Assembly: GCA_029641185.1 (NCBI GenBank)
Contig: JAPWGK010000008.1
Span: 248,001-312,000 of the forward strand
Direction of reading: 5' to 3'
Length of the DNA: 64,000 bases
From: Pseudofabraea citricarpa
Lineage: Eukaryota > Ascomycota > Leotiomycetes > Helotiales > Dermateaceae
The position numbers were made by a program, and so were the translations under genes. Below are positions 9,959-20,622 of this stretch, one piece after another (position 1 is the stretch's first letter; every line of letters begins with the position of its first letter). Below the pieces are notes generated by a model. The model was not told the DNA's origin. It worked only from the letters and a program-made list of their open reading frames with translations, and did not search any database.

Positions 9959-10093
9959 GGCGCTATGGCGGAGTGGTTAACGCGACGTACGTTAACTCCT
10001 GTAAATTAATCCCGGACCACCATCACTAACATTCATCAAGGCCCTGCTAAGGCGTTTCTTTCGAGAGCAAGAGTTCGAATCTCTTTGGCGTCG
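9959..10093 (+). tRNA. tRNA-Ser(GCU) with a 54-base insertion in the anticodon stem
   Basis: After removal of 9987-10040 the sequence folds as a complete 81-base type II tRNA. Acceptor stem 9959-9965 pairs with 10086-10092 (two G-U pairs); D stem GCG/CGC; anticodon stem ACGCC/GGCGT, five Watson-Crick pairs. The loop is CTGCTAA with anticodon GCT at 10046-10048, the variable arm has a three-pair stem, the T arm is AAGAG-TTCGAAT-CTCTT, and the discriminator base G10093 is the one required by seryl-tRNA synthetase. A box (TGGCGGAGTGG) and B box (GTTCGAATC) are intact and an eight-T terminator follows. The insertion is not at the canonical position after base 37 but after base 29. With the insertion in place no anticodon stem forms that has U33, so removal seems necessary for function. 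CCA is not encoded, as normal for eukaryotes. Confidence 0.85.
9987..10040 (+). other. GT-AG intron-like insertion inside the tRNA gene
   Basis: The 54 bases begin GTACGT, contain CACTAAC eleven bases before the end, and finish CATCAAG. Length, 5' site, branch-like site and AG match the spliceosomal introns of protein genes in this window; the argininosuccinate-synthase-like gene, for instance, also has GTACGT. Because a G lies at both junctions, the boundaries could shift by one base with the same product. No canonical tRNA intron in the 37/38 position is present. Confidence 0.65.
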
Positions 10094-10099
10094 TCTGAA

Positions 10100-10107
10100 T
10101 TTTTTTT
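10100..10107 (+). terminator. RNA polymerase III T-run terminator
   Basis: Eight T residues, seven bases after the tRNA discriminator base. Confidence 0.85.
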
Positions 10108-11233
10108 CAATCTAGTGAAAAGACCCCTTTTCTTTTGCGGGGCACTCGGTTGAGGAACCTTTGTCCGACAGGCGAGCTCTCTCTTTTGCGGTCTTGAAAT
10201 TATATTAAAGTATAGGTTATTAGGATTAATTGGTATAACACCTTGTGAGTGATCTTCCTTATTTGAGTTTGGAGAAGGCTTCTACCGTTTACTTACATAG
10301 AGATCAGATACTATTTGTCAGCTGATGACGCATGTCATCTTAACCAGAATCCTAGAGACATCAGAGTCTGCGCAAGTAAGAGCAATACTACCACTGGATG
10401 TTAATTTTGCATACTGTTTCCGAAATATAAATGTAAGGATGTTGAGGATAATCGAAGAGTTTTTCACGCTTGTTGTTAGTTGTTACCTTGTTGCTAGGGG
10501 CCACGAGTTACGCTCAGTTGGTTGGAATTCCCTGTTCTTATTCACATGGCAAGTTTCTAGGCATTGAATAATATAATAGACTAGGCGGAAACATGGTTGT
10601 GTCACCTCCCTTAGCCTGTGAAACCCAGACTGCTCCCTCCAATGTAGCAAACTACAATGAACTTGGTGTTCCAGGACTCCGCATACAGGACAATAATATC
10701 GTTTAGCGACACCTCATCGTGACATTACAAGCCAACCAACAGCACCTCGTTCTCCGTGTTCTCAACATCAAACTTCAAAAGCCTCTCCCCAAGCCTCGGA
10801 AATGCGACCCATTTCCGCTCTCCCCAGGTTATCAGGTCCAATTCCGAGGAGCACCCCAAAAAGGACGGGCTTCTATGAGCTTGGCGATCTTGGCCGGACT
10901 TGGCTGGTCAACTCCAATTCGCCAATTTTATTAGTCTTTGAGACTTGTCCCAGATTCTAGTCCCATCTCCGCCAAACCCCATTTTCCCCACCAGAACCAC
11001 CTGGTCACGTCCTTCAACTCTGCTGCCCACGTTTCCATTTCCCCAGCCAGTCAATTCCGAACCCCAGAAATCTCCTGATAACCATGCGAGGTAGTGATTG
11101 TCAGATATATAAAGCATGCTTATAACCCACCATGTGCTTACCTTTGCCATCCTCAGCACGGCCACCCACTCTCGACTCAACCTTCGTACCAGTGCAGCCT
11201 CACAGCACGGATTGAACCGAGAAAGCTATCGCA
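10108..11233. other. Intergenic region
   Basis: No supportable gene. Open frames near 10325 and 10719 do not carry splice-supported extensions or recognisable motifs. The right end is a C-rich leader leading to the transporter start at 11234. Confidence 0.4.
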
Positions 11234-13137
11234 ATGGCAGCTCGTAGCAGTTTGGAGAAATCTGATGAGATGTTCAAGGTAGAAGATATCCATGATGAAG
11301 GACTCAAGTCTATTCCGCGAGCTGGAGGAGAGTTACCAGAGAGCATTAAGCACATGTCAGAAACCGAGATCCTTGCTCTGCGAAAAAGGCTTGTGAGAAA
11401 GATTGACTTCAGGCTGATGCCCATGTTGATTCTACTCTTTCTGTTAAAGTAAGTTTACCACGGCGCAAGGCAAAGTGCACGAGTTCTAACAAGCACTCAG
11501 CATTCTCGATCGCAACAACTTTACCAATGCCCGATTAGGTGGGCTCGAAGAGGACATTGGGCTCACTGATCATCAATACAATACCTGTTTGATGATCATG
11601 TATGTTGGATATCTGCTGTTCCAATTCCCCAGCAATGTGATTCTCTCGAGATTTCCACGACCAGGAATCTACCTTTCAGTTGCTGGTGTGCTTTGGGGGA
11701 CAGTCTCATCTTGCATGGCTGCTGCCCACTCATACGGTGCGGTTATCGCTATCCGTTTCTTCTTGGGTTTTGTTGAAGCCCCTTTTTTGTAAGTTGGACT
11801 CTTCAAATTCTGTAGCTATGCTAATGATGATAGCCCTGGCGCTCTACTGATGCTTACCTCATGGTACGCAAGATCAGAATTGCCATTCCGGTAAGTTTGT
11901 CCCATTCTTAGCCAAAGCCTCTTCAATTGACTGATAACGCCAGGATTGCAATTCTCTACGCCGGTAACACACTGTCAAACTGCTTTGGGGGTTTGATCGC
12001 GGCAGGAGTTTTGGGCAATATGGAAGATGTTGGTGGCCTTCGAGCGTGGCGCTGGTTGTTTATTCTCGAGGGATGTATCACCGTGGTGATTGCGATCATT
12101 GCCGGGATTGTCCTTCCAAATTATCCTAAGGGTAGGTGGCATTTTCATGTTGCAATCTTGGCTTGGAATCTTTGCGATGACTAAAACTTGCCACAGATGC
12201 AAAGTGGCTTAGCCCAGAGGAAAACGATTACGCAGTCTGGAGAATCGCCGAAGAGGCAGCTGGTGTTGAGGACGGCGAGGATGGCCAGTCTGTCTGGGTT
12301 GGAGCTGTCCAAGCTTTGAAGGATCCAAAGGTCTACATGTTGATCTTGCTTCAATTTTCTCTGCTCACGGGCATGGCATATGTAAGTTTTGCTTGTGCGA
12401 GGCTAAATAATACCTCAGCATACTAACTCATCCCAGACCTATTTCTTCCCCTCGATCGTCAAGACTTTGGGATATAACAAAATTACTACGCTTCTTCTAA
12501 CTGCGCCACCTTATGCCCTCGCTTTCTTCACCTCCTTGGGTAACTCTCTTCACTCTGGAAAGACGAACGAGCGTGCCTTCCATATTGTAAGCCTCTGGAA
12601 AAAGCTAGTCACGTAATATGAATTACTAACATCTTCCAGGCAATTCCTCTTACCGTCTCTATGTTGGGAAACATCCTTTGCATTACTCTGACCAGTACTG
12701 CCGGCCGCTATGCTTCCATGTTCTTAATGACTCTTGGTGTCTATTCGGCATTCAATGTAACGCTTTCATGGGTCTCTTCCACAATTCCACGACCAAAGGT
12801 AAGCTTTCAAATTCTAATACGCACACCAATGAAGTAACTAATAATCAAACAGTCCAAACGTGCTGCTGCATTGGCCATGGTCAACTCTCTCGCAAACTGC
12901 ACTCATCTCTTTACCAGCTACCTGTACCCGGATTCTCAAAAGCCAAGATACCTCACAGCCGGTATCACCCTCTCCTTGTTCTGTGGTCTTTGCGCAGTCA
13001 CCGCTATGGCACTTAGATTCTACTTGAAGAGAGAGAATTCCAAGATGGACAGAGAGGAAGCTTTGATAGCAAGCGGGGACCCTGAGGCTACTCAGACCAA
13101 GAGAGAGACTGGCTTTGGATTCAGGTATACACTTTAA
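11234..13137 (+). CDS. MFS transporter, allantoate permease (ACS) family
   Basis: Eight exons (11234-11448, 11501-11788, 11834-11890, 11944-12131, 12197-12381, 12437-12586, 12640-12798, 12853-13137) encode 508 residues, typical for the anion:cation symporter group related to yeast Dal5. Characteristic segments are KIDFRLMPMLILLFLL (first membrane helix), LDRNNFTNARLGGLEEDIGL, the LLFQFPSNVILSR segment, and WYARSELPFRIAILY followed by GNTLSNCFGGLIAAGV. The central RWLFILEG...VLPNYPKDAKWLSPEE ends the first half. Twelve membrane helices are expected in the plasma membrane. Members import allantoate, nicotinate, pantothenate, vitamins or small peptides; the exact substrate cannot be read. Seven introns, all GT-AG and 45-65 bases long. 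It has no partner genes nearby. Confidence 0.92.
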
Positions 13138-13900
13138 GATAGCGGTGAACGCTATGAATATCTCTTCTAAGATGCGGCGGGAAATACATATTTCATTGGA
13201 GATGTTACATTAGCTCTTATTTATGTGGCTATAGAATTCTATCTGATTTACGTTCTACCACCACAATGCTGAGTCACTCAACCTCCCAAATCATCTACTG
13301 TCCATCATTTAATTACTTAAGCACAATTTTAGCCTACTTGCTGTCATATTCTTTGTAAGAAACCCCCAACTTACACCTCGCTTGAACCAACACTTTGCTC
13401 AACTCGTGCGCGCTAAGGCCTTTTCCGCTTTCAAAAACACATCATGGTATATACTCGAGGCAAATCTCTCAGTACTAATAAATTTGTCTGGAAATATAAC
13501 TTCTGCGAGGTTATACATAATCTTGACGCATTAGAATGCTTGGGCTGAAGACCAAACCACTCCGGCAGCTAAATTAGCGGGACAAGTAGCGGCATTCACG
13601 GTAACCCTATGCCCATTTAAGCTAGGTATTTGTCAACCAAGGCTAGAGTATTCGAGCCAAAGTTCTTTGTCTAATAATGGGCACTAAGGGTTAAACTACC
13701 TGGGCATCTAACTTTGCTATATAAGCGATCACAAGCCAACACTTGGCAATCTTCTTTGTTCACCTACCTAGTTTTCAATTACCGCAACGCAGAGTACTCA
13801 AACAAAGACATAAGATCAAATCACCTCTACCTCGTACGTCATTCAATCTTTGACCATCTCAGCCTCTTGGGTCATGTGCAATCAAAAACTGTCATCGACA
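13138..13900. other. Intergenic region
   Basis: 3' flank of the transporter and promoter side of the tiny gene at 13901. C/A-rich leader sequence precedes that ATG. Nothing else recognised. Confidence 0.35.
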
Positions 13901-14220
13901 ATGAGCAGCATGGGCAGTCAAATGGAAATCGATGGTCCCGATTATGGTAAGATGACGCGAGAGGCTTATGTGGCAAACTGGAGCTTGTGAGTCTTTTCTG
14001 GCTTTGTGTGCCTTGTTTCCCGTCAGTACTAATGCATTTTGAAAGTGCAAATCTACCTCCCTTATCACCAACTGCGCAGGAATCAGAGAATGCTAGAAGC
14101 TTTACTGGGGATCTGATCAAATCAATGCAGAGTCTTTCTCTACATTCCAGCTCGTCTCGTGTTTTAATGCCGATGGGGAACTGTCAGCAGTCTCAACAAC
14201 AGCCGTGGATTAGGCGATGA
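13901..14220 (+). CDS. Possible small two-exon protein, unknown
   Basis: Exons 13901-13986 and 14046-14220 with a GTGAGT...TACTAAT...AAAG intron of 59 bases would encode 86 residues. The intron carries all three signals, and the reading frame stays open only when it is removed: without splicing the frame ends at TGA directly after the 5' site. The product is polar and Ser/Gln-rich, with MEIDGPDYGKMTREAYVANW near the start and a C-terminal tail ending in QQPWIRR. No domain, signal peptide or membrane segment is seen. It could be a real short protein or a chance frame in a non-coding transcript. Confidence 0.35.
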
Positions 14221-17059
14221 GAATTATGGGTGCGTCTTTGTTAGATACCCTGGTGTGAGAATCGTTGGGGTCGTCTGCAGAGTAACTGACTAACAGAAAG
14301 TTGAAGTAATGATTCTACTTTCATCGGAGAGCGGGGAAGAAAGGATGAGAAACATACTTGCCTATAGCACTAGCACTAAATTGAAGGCGATCTGCCGACT
14401 TTAAGCAATGACCCACAAAAGAAACATGGGACTTCCAATTTGATACACATCTTCCGCTAGATTTCTCTTTATTTCAGAATGACCGGAATAGACCGACTTC
14501 TTTTAAAAGGGCCAAATGAGATACACACTAGAAAGAATAGTCTGAGGTGCGCGTAATAGTAATCCATCTTTGCTCATGTTTTGCACTCTTGTTTATTTTG
14601 ACGCGTAAGTGATATGTTCCTAGGTAAAGTAGTTCATTAGGACATTTTTATAGATGCTGCGTACTCTCTATCGCTACTTAAAATCAAGGTCTATCTCTCT
14701 TTGGAGATTATACTCGAGATCTTTTTCAACCGCCGCTCAGGCACTGTTAAAATTCCACCCAGATATCTTCCTCTCAACTTCGACTTTGCTTGAGAGCGTT
14801 CCAAACCAAGCATAGCTGATCCGGTAAGGCTTCCACCCAGACTCGTCGAGATATCGAGATTGGAAAGTTAATCACAGAGAACCAGAAGACTAGTCGGACG
14901 GTTGTCTTGTGATTATCCTAGTGGTGCTACAGATGTTTCATAGATGAAGAAAGCTGTGGGGTCCAATGATCGAGTCTTGCAGGGTTGGGTCTTCCTATAC
15001 CCGGGCGTTGAAGAAACGAGTCGCGGATCCACTTCCCTGGGCTTGCTAGGTCGTTGCTTGTTTCTTGATATCCTTTACTCTGATTTTGCCCCTCGCCATT
15101 TTTCCTCTCTTCTCTCAGTTACCTATTCTGTCCTTTCTACATATACTCCACATATAAACACCAAAATCAAAAAAAGCGATCCAGTCACCCTAATTCTAGA
15201 GATTTGTTGCCCTCTGCTTTAGGCAGCTTTTCGAGACGATACAGTTATAACATGTCATCAATACAAATCCTGGAAACAAAGTTGGGTCGTCTGTAGTTTT
15301 AGAGACAGAACTGGGCTTTTACATTCTGTTTTGTCGTTAGACAATTGAACCATGTCGGCTATTTTGCTGTCGAATACGCTAAGCCAATATTCTTTGGGCA
15401 TAGTCCATGTAAGAGGAAAGTGATATATATATATACTCCTATAACTTGACGTATGTATCTTTCTTGTACTATATGTCATATTACGACGGTTAGTCTAATG
15501 TCAAACCTGTCCTTCTCGCCCTTCCTCTTTGTACACTTTTCTTCTCTAGACCAGGTGATTCCTTGAAAAGATAGATGGGAGATGTTTTTGTATTTGGCAA
15601 TCCGTACATACGCCTAAAGAGGCACTCAAACGCATCGTCGCCTTTTCAGCCTGTAGTTTGCTACAGGGACTTTCAATTTCAAACCAGAAAAACAACCTGA
15701 CGACACATTTTTGATGTTAATCCCCTGGCGGTGCGGGAGCTTTTGGGGAAGGCATGGCAGACCAGGTCTCGAATTCAACTAAAATTCTGCATTCATATAT
15801 ACGAGCAGCATGGTTTGTTCTTTCTTTCGCGGCTTGAGCCATCTAATGCTTCTTGAATTATACCGCATTCTAAATGGGTGAGCCGATTCAACAGCTCCAT
15901 GATTGCCGTGTCGTTCAGAGTTATTGTATATTGTATTTCAATACATTCACTACCAAATAACACTAGTATAGATCCATGAAGCCGTTTACAGCGAGGAAAT
16001 TGTAAAGAACTGAGCAGTCGTAGCGTAATCACATCAGTAAAATGGTTGTCGGACCGGAAGCGACGATATCAGCTGTTGTACCAATCCCCACGAGCTACCC
16101 CCTCAATTTTTCGTATTTTACCATCTTGGAAAACTTCGTTCAGAATACGAGAGGGCTTCAGATCAAGGGTCCCTCCTCGAACATGCTGCCGAAAGTGTTA
16201 AACAGACCCTCGTTGGGAGAGAAACTATAGATCTGGATATATGTCGGTAAGCTCGGTAATCTGGCAGCACTGTAATATTTTGGGTAATGTGTGACACACA
16301 AACCTTGCATGGATAATTCCATTTAATAAAGAGCTGGCCGTCGGCTCAAGGCAGAGTCAAGAGCGCAACTGAATAACTCTCTTCGGGCCAGGGCATGCTG
16401 CTTACTCGGTTCTGTGAGTACTCCCCCATGCTCTAATTCGTTACAACACGTGCCTTGAAGAAGTCCTCGTCTTTTACGATAAGTTTCTGCAATGGTCTCT
16501 GGCAGAGTTCTTTCGCATTACACTTAGCCCGCACGAATCTTCCCTGTAGGAACTTAGGGACGCAGCGAGGTTGCTCAATAAATGTCCATGTCGTCATTAG
16601 CAAATGATTCGCCATTGCCAGTCAGTCTTAATTCTTTCCACTTCCATAATTGCTCTGTTTCTCACTGGACTTGAAACTTACTGTACAAATGGCTAGTTCT
16701 CCGCCTCACTCCCGCTGCTAACCCTCCATACGCACCATCGCTAGTCTCCGCCTCACCTCCGCCAGTCCCCCGCTCGACTCCCGCCTCACTACCGCTTACA
16801 ACCCGTTTAAGATTTTATACCGAAGCATACTTTGTACGTGGTGAGGATGAAACTCAACGCAAGCTAGCACCTCATTCCGAGCGTCCGCTCACATTTATGC
16901 CGACCACGTTCTATAAAGTCCCTCTGGTCCGTACCTATCTATACATGTCAAATGTACGGCGTCAAAACTTTTTTTCTCCTCTTTTTTAGAACTCGTTCAG
17001 CCGTGGGACGCAGTATTGAAAGCCAACATACCGGCATCAGACGATTCACTCAGAAAACG
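14221..17059. other. Long gene-poor region
   Basis: Nearly 3 kb without a convincing gene. Open frames near 14944, 15258 and 15793 lack splice-supported extension or family features. A (TA)-rich run lies near 15423. From about 16699 to 16798 imperfect copies of CTCCGCCTCACTCCCGC form a small C-rich minisatellite. The last 100 bases are the leader of the dehydrogenase; an in-frame ATG at 16952 would add a basic 36-residue N-terminus. Confidence 0.4.
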
Positions 17060-18259
17060 ATGTCAAAACAGTGGGATCCACGGACCGACATGCCCTCGCT
17101 CCAGGGCAAGGTCGCCGTCGTGACGGGTGGCAAGTATGTTTGGCGACGTATCTCTAGGAGCGAGATTCTGACAATTGGTGTCTAGTAGCGATATTGGTTG
17201 TGCTATAGTCAAGCTCCTTGCTTTGCGAGGAGCCAAGGTCTACTTCACAGCACGATCTGAAGCCAACGCTCAAAAGACGCGAGATACTATCCGAATCAAC
17301 GAGCCGGAGATCACTGAAGAGAATATCGAATGGCTCCCGCTCGACCTGACTGATCTTAAAAGCATCACTGCTGCTGCCGATACATTGAAGCGGAAGGAAC
17401 GCAAAGTCGATATCTTAAGTATGCTGACTGACAGTAGATACCCATGACTTCTGACCGGCAGTGCTAACAGCTATCTACCTACCTAGTCAACAATGCTGGG
17501 GCTGGAACAAAGGCTACCGAACCCGTGGGCTACGGATGGGAAATCCACATGACAGTGAAGTATGAGCTACTCCGAGAAAGAAGCACATGGCGAGCGCTCT
17601 ACTGACAACGTAACATCAGTTTCGTCGGCGCTTTTGTCTTCATTAATCGCTTGCTGCCTCTACTCGAGACGGCCGCAGCCGAGAAGGAGGCCGACGTCAG
17701 GATCATAACCATGAGCACGACTGCGCAACATATCCTGCTGCCCAGCAATTTCAAGTTCAATTTCAACTCTCCGACTGCGCTCACGAAGCCAGTCCTGTCC
17801 TATCCCTGGCTATGGCGCTACTTGGGGAGGTTCATGTTCAACTCGGACCTCATTCGATATTCCGTGTCGAAAGCCGCGACTCTGATCCTGGCGCAGGAGC
17901 TGCAACGCCAGCTGAGCAGGCGGAATCTGCCAATCCTCTGCATGGCTGTGCATCCGGGAGAGGTGAATACCAGTGGATTTTTGGCGGTCAATACTGCACC
18001 CGTTAGGCTCCTGGTACATTTAACCTTCCTCACGCCCGATCAGGGCGCAGTGACACCTCTGCTTGCGGCGACTGCTACAGAGATTCGACGGGATTCTGAC
18101 AGGTATAAGGGACAGTTCATCATGCCTACGGGGAAGATTGGCAATGTGAACCAGGTCACGAAGGATGATGCGCAAGTGAGGGGGCTTTGGCAGACTACCA
18201 CGGACGAGGTGAATAAGCAGCTTGCCATCGATGACCTTCCCCCTCTCGAACCATGGTAA
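17060..18259 (+). CDS. Short-chain dehydrogenase/reductase
   Basis: Exons 17060-17133, 17186-17418, 17487-17559 and 17620-18259 encode 339 residues. The fold marks of a classical/extended-length SDR are visible: cofactor loop TGGNSDIG (residues 22-29), NNAG after KVDILI, and the catalytic YSVSK (Tyr-x-x-x-Lys) within SDLIRYSVSKAATLILAQEL. After it comes the HPGEVNTSG segment. This resembles retinol-dehydrogenase/WW-domain-oxidoreductase-like fungal SDRs that use NAD(P)H; the substrate is not predictable. The first intron could end at either of two AG; the upstream one keeps the serine of the TGGNSDIG loop and was chosen. An ATG at 16952 is in frame and would give an Arg-rich, Ser-containing N-terminal extension that could act in mitochondrial import; the shorter start fits the family better. 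Confidence 0.9.
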
Positions 18260-19379
18260 TTCGATACAGAGCAAGGAGATGTAAAGAAGGTCGTTGGTCG
18301 AAGGGGTTATAAAATTGGATAGGCGTTAGCTCAAGGCGTCTGGTAGGGACCGACAGCAAACACATCGGCAGCTTCAGTCTGCAGCTTCATAACACTAGGC
18401 GGAACCTCAATTGTTTGTATGCTTGGCTTTTTACTTACTCGTTTGCTTAACTTTGTCTGTTTTAAAATGTACCAAGTAGAAACTTAGCTTAAATTTGAAA
18501 ATTCTCATGGCATGAACTATATAAGGTCGGTCCTGAGGCGATTTTAGGCCAAGTATATCGCATCTCTGTTGTTTTTGACGTGGTTTATGGTTTATTAGTA
18601 TAACAATCGGTATTGAGGTGCGCCTTATATCACCCAGCTTTTAAGGTATCATTGTTTCTCTTCCTCGGAGGCTTCAAATCTCGACCGGTAACTTTGTAGC
18701 ATGATACACAAGACGAGGTTTAGATGACTTTCGTTGTTAAAAGGTCAAACGACAATATACTATACACTTTGATTAAAGGAAATCTAGGTTAATTAGAAAG
18801 GCGCCAGAGTACTCGGAAGCATCAAAGATCTTCCTCTATCCCTGCCTCTCAAGGACAACCAGCTAAGAAAAAGCGTCTCGTCGAAGGCAGTCGACATGAT
18901 TGATATTCGGCGGAATAAAAACAACGGCGTGCTCACTTCATATGTCGACGAGCAAGTCACTTTATCGATGTGTCCGCGCTAGACGACGTCCTTCGCTTTG
19001 AAGCAGCCGTGGCGAGTGCAGATGTTAGTTTCGAGTTTCTGACGCGTGTTATAGATGTAGATTGGAAATTGGCCGCGCTCGTCAAGGTTGAGTTTACGAG
19101 CTGCTGGGTCTCGAAGTGGGATTTGTCACCTGCAAATACATATTTGGTTTCATATGAATAATTTGTTATTGGCAAACCAATGTGGTGCAACTTAAAGAGT
19201 CAGGGACACGGTCGGTGGAGAAGCGAGCTGAGTGTGCGATTGGCTCCTTTGATCCACGATCACATGACTCTTGATCTAATCTAATCTAATCGCGTATCAC
19301 CAAATAAAAATCCCATTTCAAGTTCTGTAGGATCACCAGCTTGCCCATCCCCTCAGACACAGCTCCCACCAGCGTCAAA
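18260..19379. other. Intergenic region
   Basis: 3' flank of the SDR and promoter of RRP41. An AT-rich stretch lies at about 18480-18800. Short open frames on both strands near 18960-19190 overlap each other and cannot be distinguished from chance. A CTAAT triplet repeat (atctaatctaatctaat) lies near 19275. Confidence 0.4.
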
Positions 19380-20241
19380 ATGCCGCTCGACACCTCTACA
19401 TACTCATTAGCGCTGCTGCGTCTCGATGGTCGGCGCTGGAACGAGCTTCGCCGGCTGACGGCGCAAATTAGCACTCAAGCTGCCGCAGACGGATCGTCTT
19501 ACCTCGAGATGGGCAACACGAAAGTCATCTGCACGGTGACAGGGCCGTCGGAGGGAAAGCGCACGGGAGGAGGAAGTGCAGGCGGATCGGCTAACGAGGC
19601 GGAGGTCAGGGTGGAGATTGGGATCGCGGGGTTTAGTGGGGTGGATAGGAAGAGGAGAGGGAGGAATGATAAGTATGTATTTTCTCTTCTTGCCCGAGTT
19701 GCCCTCTCGATATTAGGCTCGACGGGAGGTTTAGGGCAATGCTGATTATCGTGTGCTGTGTAGGAGAGTCTCGGAAATGCAGACGACGATTGCGAATACC
19801 TTCTCCGAAACACTCTTCACCCATCTCTATCCCCACAGCACCATCCTGCTGAATCTTCACGTCCTCTCTCAAGATGGTTCCCTCTTAGCCGCATGTCTCA
19901 ATGCATGTACAATCGCTCTCATCGATGCCGGCATCCCAATGCGCGATTACATCTGTGCCTGTACAGCAGGTTCTACATCTTCATATTCGGCGAACGATGA
20001 GCAAGCTGATCCGTTACTGGATCTGAATATGATGGAAGAGCAGGAACTGCCATTCTTGACTGTTGCAACAGTGGGAGAGACGGACGGGGTCGCCGTTCTG
20101 GTTATGGAAACGAGAGTCCAAACTCAAAGATTGGAGGGCATGCTGGCGGTTGGTGTGGATGGTTGTAAACAGGTTAGGGAGATTCTCGATGGCGTTGTCA
20201 GGAAGAGGGGAAAGAAGATCTTGGAAAGCGCTGCTGTATGA
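19380..20241 (+). CDS. RRP41: Exosome complex core subunit RRP41/SKI6
   Basis: Exons 19380-19672 and 19764-20241 (91-base intron) encode 256 residues, close to the yeast Ski6 length. The hallmark RLDGRRWNELRRL is at residues 18-30, followed by the RNase PH fold: GSSYLEMGNTKVICTVTGP, then EIGIAGFSG, and in exon 2 LLNLHVLSQDGSLLAACLNACTIALIDAGIPM. RRP41 is one of six RNase PH-like subunits forming the ring of the RNA exosome, needed for 3' processing and decay of rRNA, snoRNA and mRNA in nucleus and cytoplasm; the eukaryotic ring is catalytically inactive and acts as a channel. A Gly/Ser insert (residues 62-72) separates two strands, as in other filamentous fungi. An upstream ATG at 19341 adds 13 residues that do not fit the family. 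Confidence 0.95.
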
Positions 20242-20622
20242 GAGGGCTCCAAGGAATTGCGACATGAAAAAATAATTGCTACCAGCCCATCTGAATGCTG
20301 GATCCTGTTGACATAGCGCCGTGGGCGTTTTGAACGTGCCGTACGAAGAGAGGAGAGAAAATCTTTGACCATAAGGTCTTGTTTAAAGACCAAGCACCAA
20401 CAGGAGGAGGGGAAAGTCAAATAGTTATACCCAGAGTCCTTTGGGAGAAGTTATATTACAAGCTGTGTCGGAGCCGTGGTAGTTGCCAAAACAGGTTTAT
20501 AACCATAGCTTCATGGCCTGAGATTGATGAGATTGTGACTAGTATGGATTGCTAACTTGCTTGGCTAATGTACAACAAAATTAAAACAGAAGTTGCACCT
20601 ATGACTCTCCACCAACTGATAC
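20242..20622. other. Convergent intergenic region
   Basis: Between the 3' ends of RRP41 and the PDI-like gene. Nothing recognised. Confidence 0.4.

Noticed and set aside
9959..10093. Reading the tRNA as one with a canonical 37/38 intron
   Set aside because: Candidate 5' stem GACGT followed by ACGTTAA gives no U33 and needs two G-U pairs, while the GCU version has perfect stem, loop and serine discriminator.
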